Assembly: GCA_046295175.1 (NCBI GenBank) | Contig: JBKBNY010000002.1 | Location: 372,001 to 436,000, forward strand | Direction of reading: 5' to 3' | Source: JALOLV01 sp046295175 | GTDB lineage: Bacteria > Bacteroidota > Bacteroidia > Cytophagales > Spirosomataceae | DNA length: 64,000 nt | Shown: piece by piece, positions 16,130-23,657 of the stretch | Numbering within the stretch: position 1 is the first letter of the stretch | Layout of the letters: the number at the start of each line of letters is the position of its first letter | The notes under the pieces: model-generated | Told to the model about the DNA's origin: nothing | Seen by the model: the letters and a program-made list of their open reading frames with translations, nothing else | The model's database searches: none | Made by a program: the position numbers and the translations under genes

Positions 16130-16984
16130 CTAAGCATTTTTATTTGAAACCAAAAAATCTTTTAATAAATCTCGAATCATGCCGCCAGCGATACTATTTT
16201 GGTGCAGATTGTCGGGTGTGAGCCGAAAACCGTGCCGCTGCGTGATGTAATCCCAATCTTTGCCCAAAAGATAATGTGAAATAACCGAGTAGTTGAGCAA
16301 CTTGTAGGTTTCTTCAAATCGGTGTTTGAGTGGCTGCGGGTTTTGTTGTAGAAATGTTTTTTGTTGTTCTCGAACTGGTAGATAGGTAATTTGCTCATTA
16401 TCAGCTAATTCCTTTATAAATTCTGAATATTTATCGGCTTTGAGATTGGCTTCGTGCGATAAATCTTCGCCCATGACGGGTAGCGACATCACCGAAATCT
16501 TGGCTTTGGTTTCGGCTTTGAGGCGTTTTATGATTTGGGTGTAGTTTTGGCAGAATCCTTCAAAATTGGGTTTGGTATTTTTATCGACTCTACCGATACT
16601 CTGATAGCGTTCTTCCATTGCCAAACTCATCGTTGAGTTGACATCGTTTGTACCGATTAAAATATTCACAAAATCGGGTTTGCAGGCTATCACATCCTCG
16701 ATTCGATTGAGGAGTGTATAGGTCAAGTCTGAGTTTTTTCCTGCATTAATGAATTGATAGTTGGTCATTTGGTTCGATAAATCATTTACCCAGTCGTAGC
16801 TGACATTGCCGTGCGTATTGCTATCGCCAAAACACACAACAACTTTTTTTGAATGGTCTATCTTAGAGCGATTTTCGGGGGTAGGAAATGTATCGGGGAA
16901 ATGGGTCGTAACTTTTTGGCGGAGTGTCCAGTACACAACTCCCAGTAAAACCATTATAATACCTATAAATACCAGTAAATACAT
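16130..16984 (-). CDS. SGNH/GDSL-family hydrolase, membrane anchored
   Basis: Probable esterase or lipase-like hydrolase of 284 residues. An N-terminal membrane segment (about residues 2-20) is uncleaved or a long signal anchor, placing the enzyme in the periplasm. Block I is 'VVCFGDSNTHGN' near residue 50 with the nucleophilic Ser in GDS. Block III is 'ILIGTNDVNS' near 110. The C-terminal 'TPDNLHQNSIAG' supplies the Asp-x-x-His pair near 258. This completes the SGNH catalytic set. The substrate is unknown. Confidence 0.82.
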   Translation of the reverse strand: MYLLVFIGIIMVLLGVVYWTLRQKVTTHFPDTFPTPENRSKIDHSKKVVVCFGDSNTHGNVSYDWVNDLSNQMTNYQFINAGKNSDLTYTLLNRIEDVIACKPDFVNILIGTNDVNSTMSLAMEERYQSIGRVDKNTKPNFEGFCQNYTQIIKRLKAETKAKISVMSLPVMGEDLSHEANLKADKYSEFIKELADNEQITYLPVREQQKTFLQQNPQPLKHRFEETYKLLNYSVISHYLLGKDWDYITQRHGFRLTPDNLHQNSIAGGMIRDLLKDFLVSNKNA

Positions 16985-17144
16985 GAATTTGAATTGTTTT
17001 GTTGTAATACCAAAAGTACGTTTTTTAGGGCAATATGTTTATCCAAAATAGCGTTTAATAAATCGACCCCCTAACAAAACCCATTGATTTATGCTGAGAA
17101 TTCTATAATCTATTGATTTTCATGTGTTTTTGTAGAATTCTTAA

Positions 17145-17720
17145 ATGAAAAAAATACTCCTCATTTTGCTCATTGTTTTGTCGGCGTGTAGCCGCCGTCC
17201 GCAAGCCTTTTTTCAAAAGAGCAATTCTGAAACCCAATCCGAAAAACCTAAGAAATTTACTTTCAAGACGCCAGTTTTTCGATTAAGAACCAAAAATATT
17301 ACGCTTGATTCGGTCTATAAATCTCAGAATTTATCGGTTGATACAAAAATCGTAGATACCAATCCTCAGAAAACAGAAAATATCACCGTATCAAGATTGG
17401 TTTCGGTACGAAAAATCGCAATATCGCCCAAACAAAGCGTGGTGGCTTCTAAACCCGAAAAACTCTCGGTTGTGTCGTTTGGTTTGGCTTTATTTACGAC
17501 AATGTTGTTTGCGGTGCTGGCTCTTGCAAATCTTTGGCTTCTGGGCGGAGGAATCTCAACGCTGCTGTGGATTTTGAGTGGATTTTTAGGACTACTCGGC
17601 ATTAAAAAAGCAAAACTAATTGGCTCAAATCGGGGCTTAAAGTTGGCAAAAGCGGCGATTATTATGAGTTTTTTAGCTTTGCTTTTTGTATTGATAGCCG
17701 TCTTAGTGCTGGCGGCTTAG
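17145..17720 (+). CDS. Putative lipoprotein with C-terminal membrane segments
   Basis: Starts with a lipoprotein signal 'MKKILLILLIVLSAC', with the lipobox Cys at residue 15. A polar, low-complexity stretch of about 90 residues follows. Two or three hydrophobic segments then occupy residues 108-191 with a Gly-rich 'SGFLGLLGIKKAK' turn, similar to the DUF4190-like membrane domains often found after such linkers. Function unknown. It overlaps the convergent GNAT gene by 4 bases. Confidence 0.6.
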   Translation: MKKILLILLIVLSACSRRPQAFFQKSNSETQSEKPKKFTFKTPVFRLRTKNITLDSVYKSQNLSVDTKIVDTNPQKTENITVSRLVSVRKIAISPKQSVVASKPEKLSVVSFGLALFTTMLFAVLALANLWLLGGGISTLLWILSGFLGLLGIKKAKLIGSNRGLKLAKAAIIMSFLALLFVLIAVLVLAA

Positions 17721-18172
17721 TTATTCTGTAAGTAAATATCGGGTTTGGCGATTTCCATTGCTTTTTCGGGACTTGCTAAAGCCTGAAAGCCAAATTGTTC
17801 GTATAATTTGTGGGCATCGTTGGTCATTAAAAACCACCTTCTGAAGCCTTGAAGTAAGGGCAAATCCATGATAATTTCCATCAGATTTTTTGATAGACCT
17901 TTGCCTCGAAATTCATCTATTATAAAAACATCGCACAAATACCCAAACGTAGTGTAGTCGGTGATGATACGTGCAAAACCAACTTGCTTAGAATCTTTTG
18001 TATAAACACCGATGCACAACGAGCCATCAATAGATTTTTTGACGGCCGAAAGGGGTATTCCTTTTGCCCAATACGATTGATTAGACAAATAATCGTGAAT
18101 CAACGCTACGTTGAGTCTATCTTTATTGGTGCTGAATGTGTAATCGTTTTTAGTGAATTCGTAGGTTTCCAT
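17717..18172 (-). CDS. GNAT family N-acetyltransferase
   Basis: Small acetyl-CoA-dependent acetyltransferase of 151 residues. The acetyl-CoA binding motif A reads 'CDVFIIDEFRGKGLSKNLM' near residues 80-98, with the R-G-K-G-L loop. The C-terminal 'KLYEQFGFQAL' is the usual motif B region. Acceptor unknown. It lies 8 bases downstream of hisA on the same strand and could be the last gene of that operon, though GNAT genes often travel with unrelated neighbours. Confidence 0.82.
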   Translation of the reverse strand: METYEFTKNDYTFSTNKDRLNVALIHDYLSNQSYWAKGIPLSAVKKSIDGSLCIGVYTKDSKQVGFARIITDYTTFGYLCDVFIIDEFRGKGLSKNLMEIIMDLPLLQGFRRWFLMTNDAHKLYEQFGFQALASPEKAMEIAKPDIYLQNN

Positions 18173-18180
18173 GTAAAATT

Positions 18181-18900
18181 TTATTTGATATAATCTGTTA
18201 ATTCTTTCAAAGAAATTCGATTTTCGTAGATGGCTTTTCCGACAATTACACCAAAAATATTCATCTCGCCGAGTCGGATAATGTCATTCATATCGCTTAC
18301 TCCTCCGCTAGCAATTATCTGTAAATCAGCGAATTGGTCTTGAAGATTCTTGTATAAATCGAACGAGGGTCCTTGCAGTAGCCCATCCTTGGCGACATCG
18401 GTACTGATTGTATATTTAATACCTTTTTGGAGCCACTGACCCACAAAATCATAAACCGAAACACTCGTTTCTTCTTCCCAACCACTAACCGCGATTTTTT
18501 CGTTGCGAGCATCCGAACCCAAAATTATACTTTCGCCGCCATAAGTTTTAATCCAAGACTCAAATAATTCAGGATTTTTGACAGCGATGCTTCCGCCAGT
18601 AATCTGTTTGGCCCCGCAATCGAAAGCAAGTCGAATATCTTCATCCGACTGCACACCACCACCAAAATCAATGTGTAGATTTGTGTTTGTGGCAATCGTT
18701 TCTAACACCTTTGCATTGACGATTTTCTTTTGTTTTGCTCCGTCTAAATCTACCAAATGAAGGCGTTTGATACCTCCTCCTTCAAACATCTTGGCAACTT
18801 CGAGCGGGTTTTCGTTGTAGGTTTTCTTTTGTGAATAATCGCCTTGCGTAAGGCGTACACATTTACCATCAATAAGGTCTATGGCAGGAATGATATTCAT
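18181..18900 (-). CDS. hisA: ProFAR isomerase (histidine biosynthesis)
   Basis: Converts ProFAR to PRFAR, the fourth step of histidine synthesis; a cytosolic TIM barrel of 239 residues. The catalytic Asp is in 'IDLIDGKCVRLTQGDY' near residue 8. The second catalytic Asp is in 'STDVAKDGLLQGPS' near 130. Phosphate-binding loops are 'DFGGGVQ' and 'ASGGVSD'. hisH lies upstream on the same strand, separated by a broken four-helix-bundle gene. hisF and the other his genes are not in the window. Confidence 0.95.
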   Translation of the reverse strand: MNIIPAIDLIDGKCVRLTQGDYSQKKTYNENPLEVAKMFEGGGIKRLHLVDLDGAKQKKIVNAKVLETIATNTNLHIDFGGGVQSDEDIRLAFDCGAKQITGGSIAVKNPELFESWIKTYGGESIILGSDARNEKIAVSGWEEETSVSVYDFVGQWLQKGIKYTISTDVAKDGLLQGPSFDLYKNLQDQFADLQIIASGGVSDMNDIIRLGEMNIFGVIVGKAIYENRISLKELTDYIK

Positions 18901-18938
18901 TTTTTAAGAATCAGGATGTGAGATGTAAGAATCAAGAT

Positions 18939-19378
18939 TTATTTTGAGAATAAATAAAGTGGAGTGCTGTAAATCATTAATAACAAAGAGGTTAAAAAAC
19001 TTCCGCCTAATTTCTTTTGAAAACTAAATATCATTTTTTGTATTTCAGTAACCTTATTAGTCAAATTATTGAATTCATTTTCAGAAATATAGCCTAAGTC
19101 TAATGAAAGAATAACTTGTGTTTCAAGCTATAAGCAGATGAAAGACTTATTCCGAGAAATCTAATAAACTCTTTGTTTCCTCTTCCAGAACCTTCGGCAA
19201 TATTTGAAGGAATTGAAATTGCTGCTCTACGAATCTGAGATTTTAATCCAAAATCTTCATCAGGTGGAAATTTAGAGGTGATTTGGTAAATTTCTCTTAC
19301 GAGTAGTCTTGATTGTTGCCAGATTTTTAATTCTTTGAAATTATGTGCGTTCACAACGGTGAAATTATGGTTTTGCAC
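18939..19378 (-). pseudogene. Four-helix-bundle protein (23S rRNA intervening-sequence family), frameshifted
   Basis: The first frame gives 92 residues with the family core 'FKELKIWQQSR', 'QIRRAAISIPSNIAEGSGRG' and 'FIRFLGISLSSAYSL', then ends early at 19100. If one base is added in the TTTCAA run (19121-19126), the protein continues in the family pattern: 'ETQVILSLDLGYISENEF', a 'EIQKMIFSFQKKL' helix, and a stop at 18939. A single-base deletion has therefore removed the last helix. The family is known from rRNA intervening sequences and as scattered stand-alone genes in Bacteroidota; its function is unclear. It sits between hisH and hisA, so it is probably a late insertion into a his operon. 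Confidence 0.75.
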
Positions 19379-19405
19379 AAATATAGAATTAATAAATCTT
19401 GGCTC

Positions 19406-20026
19406 TCAAATCTTGACTCTCAAATCCACTTTCAAAAAATTCTCAAAAATCCTCTGCCCAACGTTTCCGCTGATTTCGGAGTGGAATTGAAGAGCAAAGA
19501 AGTTATCTTTTTGGAGCATGGCCGAATACTCTAAAATATAATCGGTTTTGGCAACAGTATATTCGCAAAGAGGAGCGTAATAGCTATGGTTGTAATAAAC
19601 GTATTCGTTATTAGCCAATCCATCACAAAGTGGATTTGTCCAACTTAACTCGGGAGAATAAATATCATTCCATCCGGTTTGGGGTACTTTAAAGCCTTTC
19701 ACGGTCGGGAAACGCACAACTGGTACATCAAAAACGCCGATACATTCGGTATTATTCTCTTCTGAAGATTTACAGAGCAATTGCATACCTACACACGTAC
19801 CCAAAAAAGGTTGTTTGAGCGTAGGAATGAGTTTATCCAAACCATTTTCTCGAAGACTTCGCATGGCTGTTGAGGCTTCGCCCACACCGGGGAAGATAAT
19901 CCTTTCGGCCGATTTTATGATTTCGGGGTCGTCAGAGAGTTCGTATGTTGCTCCGATTCGCTCCAGAGCGTACATCACCGACTGAACATTCCCCGCATTG
20001 TATTTTATGATTACGACTTTTGACAT
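19406..20026 (-). CDS. hisH: Imidazole glycerol phosphate synthase, glutaminase subunit
   Basis: Class I glutamine amidotransferase that supplies ammonia to HisF for imidazole glycerol phosphate formation. It has 206 residues. The nucleophile elbow is 'GTCVGMQLLC' near residue 77, and the His-Glu pair is in 'FHSEISGNVG' near 183. 'GVGEASTAM' near 48 forms the oxyanion region. It is upstream of hisA in the same orientation, 28 bases from the broken four-helix gene, and 83 bases downstream of the SerA fusion gene. Confidence 0.95.
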   Translation of the reverse strand: MSKVVIIKYNAGNVQSVMYALERIGATYELSDDPEIIKSAERIIFPGVGEASTAMRSLRENGLDKLIPTLKQPFLGTCVGMQLLCKSSEENNTECIGVFDVPVVRFPTVKGFKVPQTGWNDIYSPELSWTNPLCDGLANNEYVYYNHSYYAPLCEYTVAKTDYILEYSAMLQKDNFFALQFHSEISGNVGQRIFENFLKVDLRVKI

Positions 20027-20109
20027 AAAAATTTGGAGTACGGTAAAACGGAAGACGGATAACGTAATAAACTTCTTGTTCCATTCTCAGTTCTACCGTG
20101 TTCCTCCTT

Positions 20110-22026
20110 TTAATATAACATTCTAAACTTAATCGTTTCGTCGATACCTTTGATTTCTTCGACAAATTCATCCGAATAGCCTTTGCTAATATCCATAATC
20201 ACATAGCCAATTTGCTCGTTGGTTTTGAGGTATTGCCCATTGATATTGATTTGGTGTTTAGCAAAAATATTGTTGATTTTGGCCAAAATACCGGGTACGT
20301 TTTTATGAATATGCAATAAACGATGCGATTCTTGGAGCAATGGCAACTGCACCTCGGGGAAGTTCACACTACCCGTTGTACTACCGTTGTTGATGTACTC
20401 TAAGAGCCTTTCGGGTACATAATGTCCGATACTCGCTTGGGCTTCTTCGGTGCTTCCGCCGATGTGTGGCGTCAGGATAACGTTTGGTAGCCCTCGGAGT
20501 TCGTTGATAAATTCTTCGTTATTGGTTTTGGGTTCGTACGGAAACACATCTATACCAGCCCCCGCAACTTTACCTTCTTTGATAGCCTCGACCAATGCTG
20601 GTACGTCAACAACGTGTCCACGAGCGAGATTCAAGAAGATAACGCCTTCTTTCATCATCTCAAAATGCTTCTTGGTGAAGAGATTGGTATTGTCTTTACG
20701 ACCATCAATGTGCATACTCACGACATCGGCAACACGCAAAACTTCGGCCAATGAGCGGCATTTTTTTGCATTACCGATTGGCATTTTATCGACAATATCA
20801 TAAAAATATACTTCCATGCCGAGGGCTTCGCCAATGACCGAAAGCTGGGTGCCGATGTGGCCGTAGCCAATCAAACCGAGTTTTTTGCCACGAACCTCAA
20901 AGCTATTATTGGCCGATTTATCCCACTTACCAGCGTGCATACCGTTGCTTTTCGGAATGATGTTGCGGATAAGCATAATCATTTCGCCAACGGCTAATTC
21001 GACCACCGAGCGGGTGTTGCTGTAAGGTGCATTGAAAACCGCGATTCCTTTCTGTGTACAGGTTTTGAGGTCGATTTGGTTGGTTCCGATACAAAAGGCC
21101 CCAATCGAAATCAATTTATTGGCATTATCCAAAACCTTTTTGGTAACGTTGGTTTTTGAGCGAATCCCCAAAATTGAAACATCTTTGATGCGTTCGGCCA
21201 ATTCGTCTTCGTCCAATGCTCCTTTTACGAATTCTACATTGAATCCTTCGGCCTTGAATGCTTCGACGGCTACTGGGTGGACATTCTCCAAAAGTAAAAC
21301 TTTGATACGGCTTTTTGGATACGACTGAGCCCTTGGGAGTTTGTTGAGGTACAAAAATTCATCTAAAGACGGCACTACGTGGTCGGCTTTGGCGATGACT
21401 TTTTCACGCTCAACGTTTTCGGTGAATGCAAAGAATTGAGTTGCTAAACCCGATGAACGAAGCTCAAAATCGGTGTAACCATCGCCGATGGCATACACAT
21501 CGCCATCGAGATTGAGTTGTTGCAAAATCTTAACCTTGCCTTTTTCGTGAGCCAAAACATTCGATTCGTCAACGCCGATGATGTTATCCTCATCGTCGAA
21601 GACAAAAGTATTGGCATAAACATTCTCTTCTTTGAGGCCCATCGAGGTTACAATCGGCACGATGAATTCTTTGAATCCTCCCGAAATGATAAGAATGCTA
21701 TCCGAAAACTCGGTCAAGAATTTTTCGTTTCGGGTAAACGAATCCGAAACTTTTGTATGAAGAAAATCTACTAATTCGTCAATATGACGACGGTTGGCTT
21801 TCAACAACGCAATCCGACGACTGAGGGCTTCAGAGAATGAAATTTCGCCATTCATGCCTTGTTCGGTCAAATCACGAATCTGTTGCACAACCTCTTTGCG
21901 GTTCGGATGCCCCGCAAGAGCGATATTTGCCAATTCGTCGAGTCCTTCGACTTTTGTGAAGGTACTATCAAAATCAATCACAAAATACTTTTGTTCTGCT
22001 GTACTGGTCATAAGCCAATCCCGCAC
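20110..22026 (-). CDS. serA: Fused phosphoserine phosphatase-like HAD domain and phosphoglycerate dehydrogenase
   Basis: One chain of 638 residues combining two enzymes of serine synthesis. Residues 1-230 are a HAD phosphatase resembling SerB: motif I 'DFDSTFT' (Asp 18 and 20), motif II 'LIISGG', a Lys in 'HEKGKVK', and motif IV 'GDGYTDFE'. Residues about 240-550 are D-3-phosphoglycerate dehydrogenase: 'GLIGYGHIGTQ' for NAD, 'NLARGHVVD', and the catalytic His in 'LTPHIGGSTEEAQ'. The C-terminal 80 residues form an ACT domain, usually the serine feedback site. The fusion would place the first and last steps of the pathway on one protein. An internal Met 5 residues in is an equally good start. 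It may be co-transcribed with hisH downstream. Confidence 0.92.
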   Translation of the reverse strand: MRDWLMTSTAEQKYFVIDFDSTFTKVEGLDELANIALAGHPNRKEVVQQIRDLTEQGMNGEISFSEALSRRIALLKANRRHIDELVDFLHTKVSDSFTRNEKFLTEFSDSILIISGGFKEFIVPIVTSMGLKEENVYANTFVFDDEDNIIGVDESNVLAHEKGKVKILQQLNLDGDVYAIGDGYTDFELRSSGLATQFFAFTENVEREKVIAKADHVVPSLDEFLYLNKLPRAQSYPKSRIKVLLLENVHPVAVEAFKAEGFNVEFVKGALDEDELAERIKDVSILGIRSKTNVTKKVLDNANKLISIGAFCIGTNQIDLKTCTQKGIAVFNAPYSNTRSVVELAVGEMIMLIRNIIPKSNGMHAGKWDKSANNSFEVRGKKLGLIGYGHIGTQLSVIGEALGMEVYFYDIVDKMPIGNAKKCRSLAEVLRVADVVSMHIDGRKDNTNLFTKKHFEMMKEGVIFLNLARGHVVDVPALVEAIKEGKVAGAGIDVFPYEPKTNNEEFINELRGLPNVILTPHIGGSTEEAQASIGHYVPERLLEYINNGSTTGSVNFPEVQLPLLQESHRLLHIHKNVPGILAKINNIFAKHQININGQYLKTNEQIGYVIMDISKGYSDEFVEEIKGIDETIKFRMLY

Positions 22027-22192
22027 ACTGCGGAGGGTTTTGTTTACAAAATGAAAATCTCTTTAATATCAGCAAAAATTGGGTTGTTACTGGTTGCTTC
22101 TCCCAATAACAGCTACTTTTTAGCCGAATTTTACAAAAGTTTTAAATTGTTGATATTGAAGTGTTTTGCTTACTTAAAGTGTAATTTTAAAA

Positions 22193-22717
22193 TCAGGAGG
22201 CTAAGGCAATCTTGATATGTTCAAAATGGTGACGAACGTGCCAAGCGGCCATGGCAAGGGCTTGTTCGAGTGTGAGAGTTATTTGTCTTAACGAATGAAA
22301 GAAGGTTCGTTTGAAATCTTCTTCCGACATACTTTTCATCAAATGCACCCAACGCTTGTGCGTAGCTTCGAGTAGCATGACTGCATCGGCCACATTTGCG
22401 TTAGCTACTTCACTCATGGCATTCCAGTCATTGATTTTAGCCAAAAAACCAACTGGGTTTGGCTCGCAAAGTGCTTGTTTGAATCGAGCGTAATGCAAAA
22501 TGTGCATATCAGAAATATGAACCACGAGCTGGCGAACATTCCAAGCCCCTTCACGATAAGACTTCGCAAGTTCTTCTTCCGAAAGTTTCTTGACGAGCCT
22601 TCGGTATTTTGCAGGATACTTCTCGATGATTGCTATGTTACGAGCAATCTCTTTTGCGGTGTATTTTTTCTTAGGTGTCCATTTACCTATGGGGTACTGG
22701 CGTTGTTCGAGTTCCAT
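22193..22717 (-). CDS. YfiT/DinB-superfamily putative metal-dependent hydrolase
   Basis: Four-helix DinB-fold protein of 174 residues. The early 'YPIGKW' motif and 'AWNVRQLVVHISDMHILHY' near residues 58-76 match the YfiT/BstA group, in which three His residues bind a metal. The third position is in 'AAWHVRHHFEHI' near residue 157-168. Relatives include thiol S-transferases acting on bacillithiol. The thiol used here cannot be inferred from sequence. It stands alone upstream of the SerA fusion. Confidence 0.8.
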   Translation of the reverse strand: MELEQRQYPIGKWTPKKKYTAKEIARNIAIIEKYPAKYRRLVKKLSEEELAKSYREGAWNVRQLVVHISDMHILHYARFKQALCEPNPVGFLAKINDWNAMSEVANANVADAVMLLEATHKRWVHLMKSMSEEDFKRTFFHSLRQITLTLEQALAMAAWHVRHHFEHIKIALAS

Positions 22718-22763
22718 ACCTAAAAGTTTTGTTTTTGATTTCTCTTTTTAATTGAGTAACTGA

Positions 22764-22898
22764 ATGAATCTCAAAATAATTCATTCGAGAATTTCGATAG
22801 AAAAATCATGCCCTAAATTTAATTATAAAGAATGGTTTGAGAATTACTTCGACAACGAAAAGTTCGATTTTAGGCAAATAATGAAGAATATTCTTTGA
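22764..22898 (+). CDS. Possible 44-residue small ORF
   Basis: In the 245-base gap between two minus-strand genes, an ATG opens a 44-codon frame. It encodes an aromatic-rich, Lys/Asp-rich peptide with 'NYKEWFENYFDNEKF' in the middle. Codon use looks coding-like. No promoter or ribosome binding site was recognised and no family is known. It could also be the tail of a decayed gene. Confidence 0.25.
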   Translation: MNLKIIHSRISIEKSCPKFNYKEWFENYFDNEKFDFRQIMKNIL

Positions 22899-22962
22899 AT
22901 AATACCAAAATGAATTTTGCTGATAGAATGCTTGGGTTAACTCCTTGATTTTGTTGAATTTA

Positions 22963-23586
22963 TCAAGAAACATGCTTAAACAAATGCTCTACCTCCGTTT
23001 CGGTAAAATAGGCTTTGGCAGAAATCGCTTTTTTGAGGAGGTTCATGTATTGAGCCTTTCGGATTTCGATTGCACCGAAGCGTTTGACGTTGTCATTAAT
23101 AAATTGAGTATCAAGTAGTTGGAAATTCTGTTGCTTCAAAATTTGTATTAAATAGTGAAACGCCACCTTTGATGCATTGGGTTCGAGATAGAACATCGAC
23201 TCCCCAAAAAAAGCCGAACCGATGGCTACACCGTATAGCCCACCGACCAAACGGTCATCTATATACGTTTCAACACTGTGTGCCATACCCATGCTGTTTA
23301 AATCGCAGTATGCCTCAATGATTTCTTCTGAAATCCAGGTGTCGTGACCATCCCGTCGGGGTAAGGCACAAGCACGCATAACTCCCTGAAAATCAGTGTT
23401 TATACGTATATCGAACGACCGTTTGTTTAGGGTCGGCTTAAGAGATTTTGGCGGCTTATAGGTATCTATCGGAATGATGGCACGCGGGTCTGGAGAATAC
23501 CAGTATAGTGTTCCGTCGGTATCTGCCATCGGAAAAATCCCATTAATATAGCCGTAGATTAGGTCATCTGCGGAGAGCCTTGTCAT
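22963..23586 (-). CDS. aat: Leucyl/phenylalanyl-tRNA--protein transferase
   Basis: Attaches Leu or Phe from aminoacyl-tRNA to proteins with N-terminal Arg or Lys, marking them for ClpAP/ClpS degradation (N-end rule). It has 207 residues. Family signatures are 'YGYINGIFPM' near residue 12, 'LYWYSPDPRAIIP' near 28, 'DTWISEEI' near 82 and 'GGLYGVAIGSAFFGESMF' near 115. Cytosolic. It is followed by intergenic sequence and is downstream of the large T9SS protein gene, but the 71-base gap gives no evidence of coupling. Confidence 0.94.
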   Translation of the reverse strand: MTRLSADDLIYGYINGIFPMADTDGTLYWYSPDPRAIIPIDTYKPPKSLKPTLNKRSFDIRINTDFQGVMRACALPRRDGHDTWISEEIIEAYCDLNSMGMAHSVETYIDDRLVGGLYGVAIGSAFFGESMFYLEPNASKVAFHYLIQILKQQNFQLLDTQFINDNVKRFGAIEIRKAQYMNLLKKAISAKAYFTETEVEHLFKHVS

Positions 23587-23657
23587 GCGTTAAAAAGAGT
23601 GATATTGGCAAATATACCGAAAACTTTTTAATCTGCAACAAGTATGAATGAATTGTA

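Noticed and set aside
19932..20171. Minus-strand ORF of 79 residues preceded by an AGGAGG-like sequence
   Set aside because: It spans the serA 3' end and hisH 5' end in another frame, resembles a common repetitive 'YVIRLP' translation, and Shine-Dalgarno sequences are not used much in this phylum.
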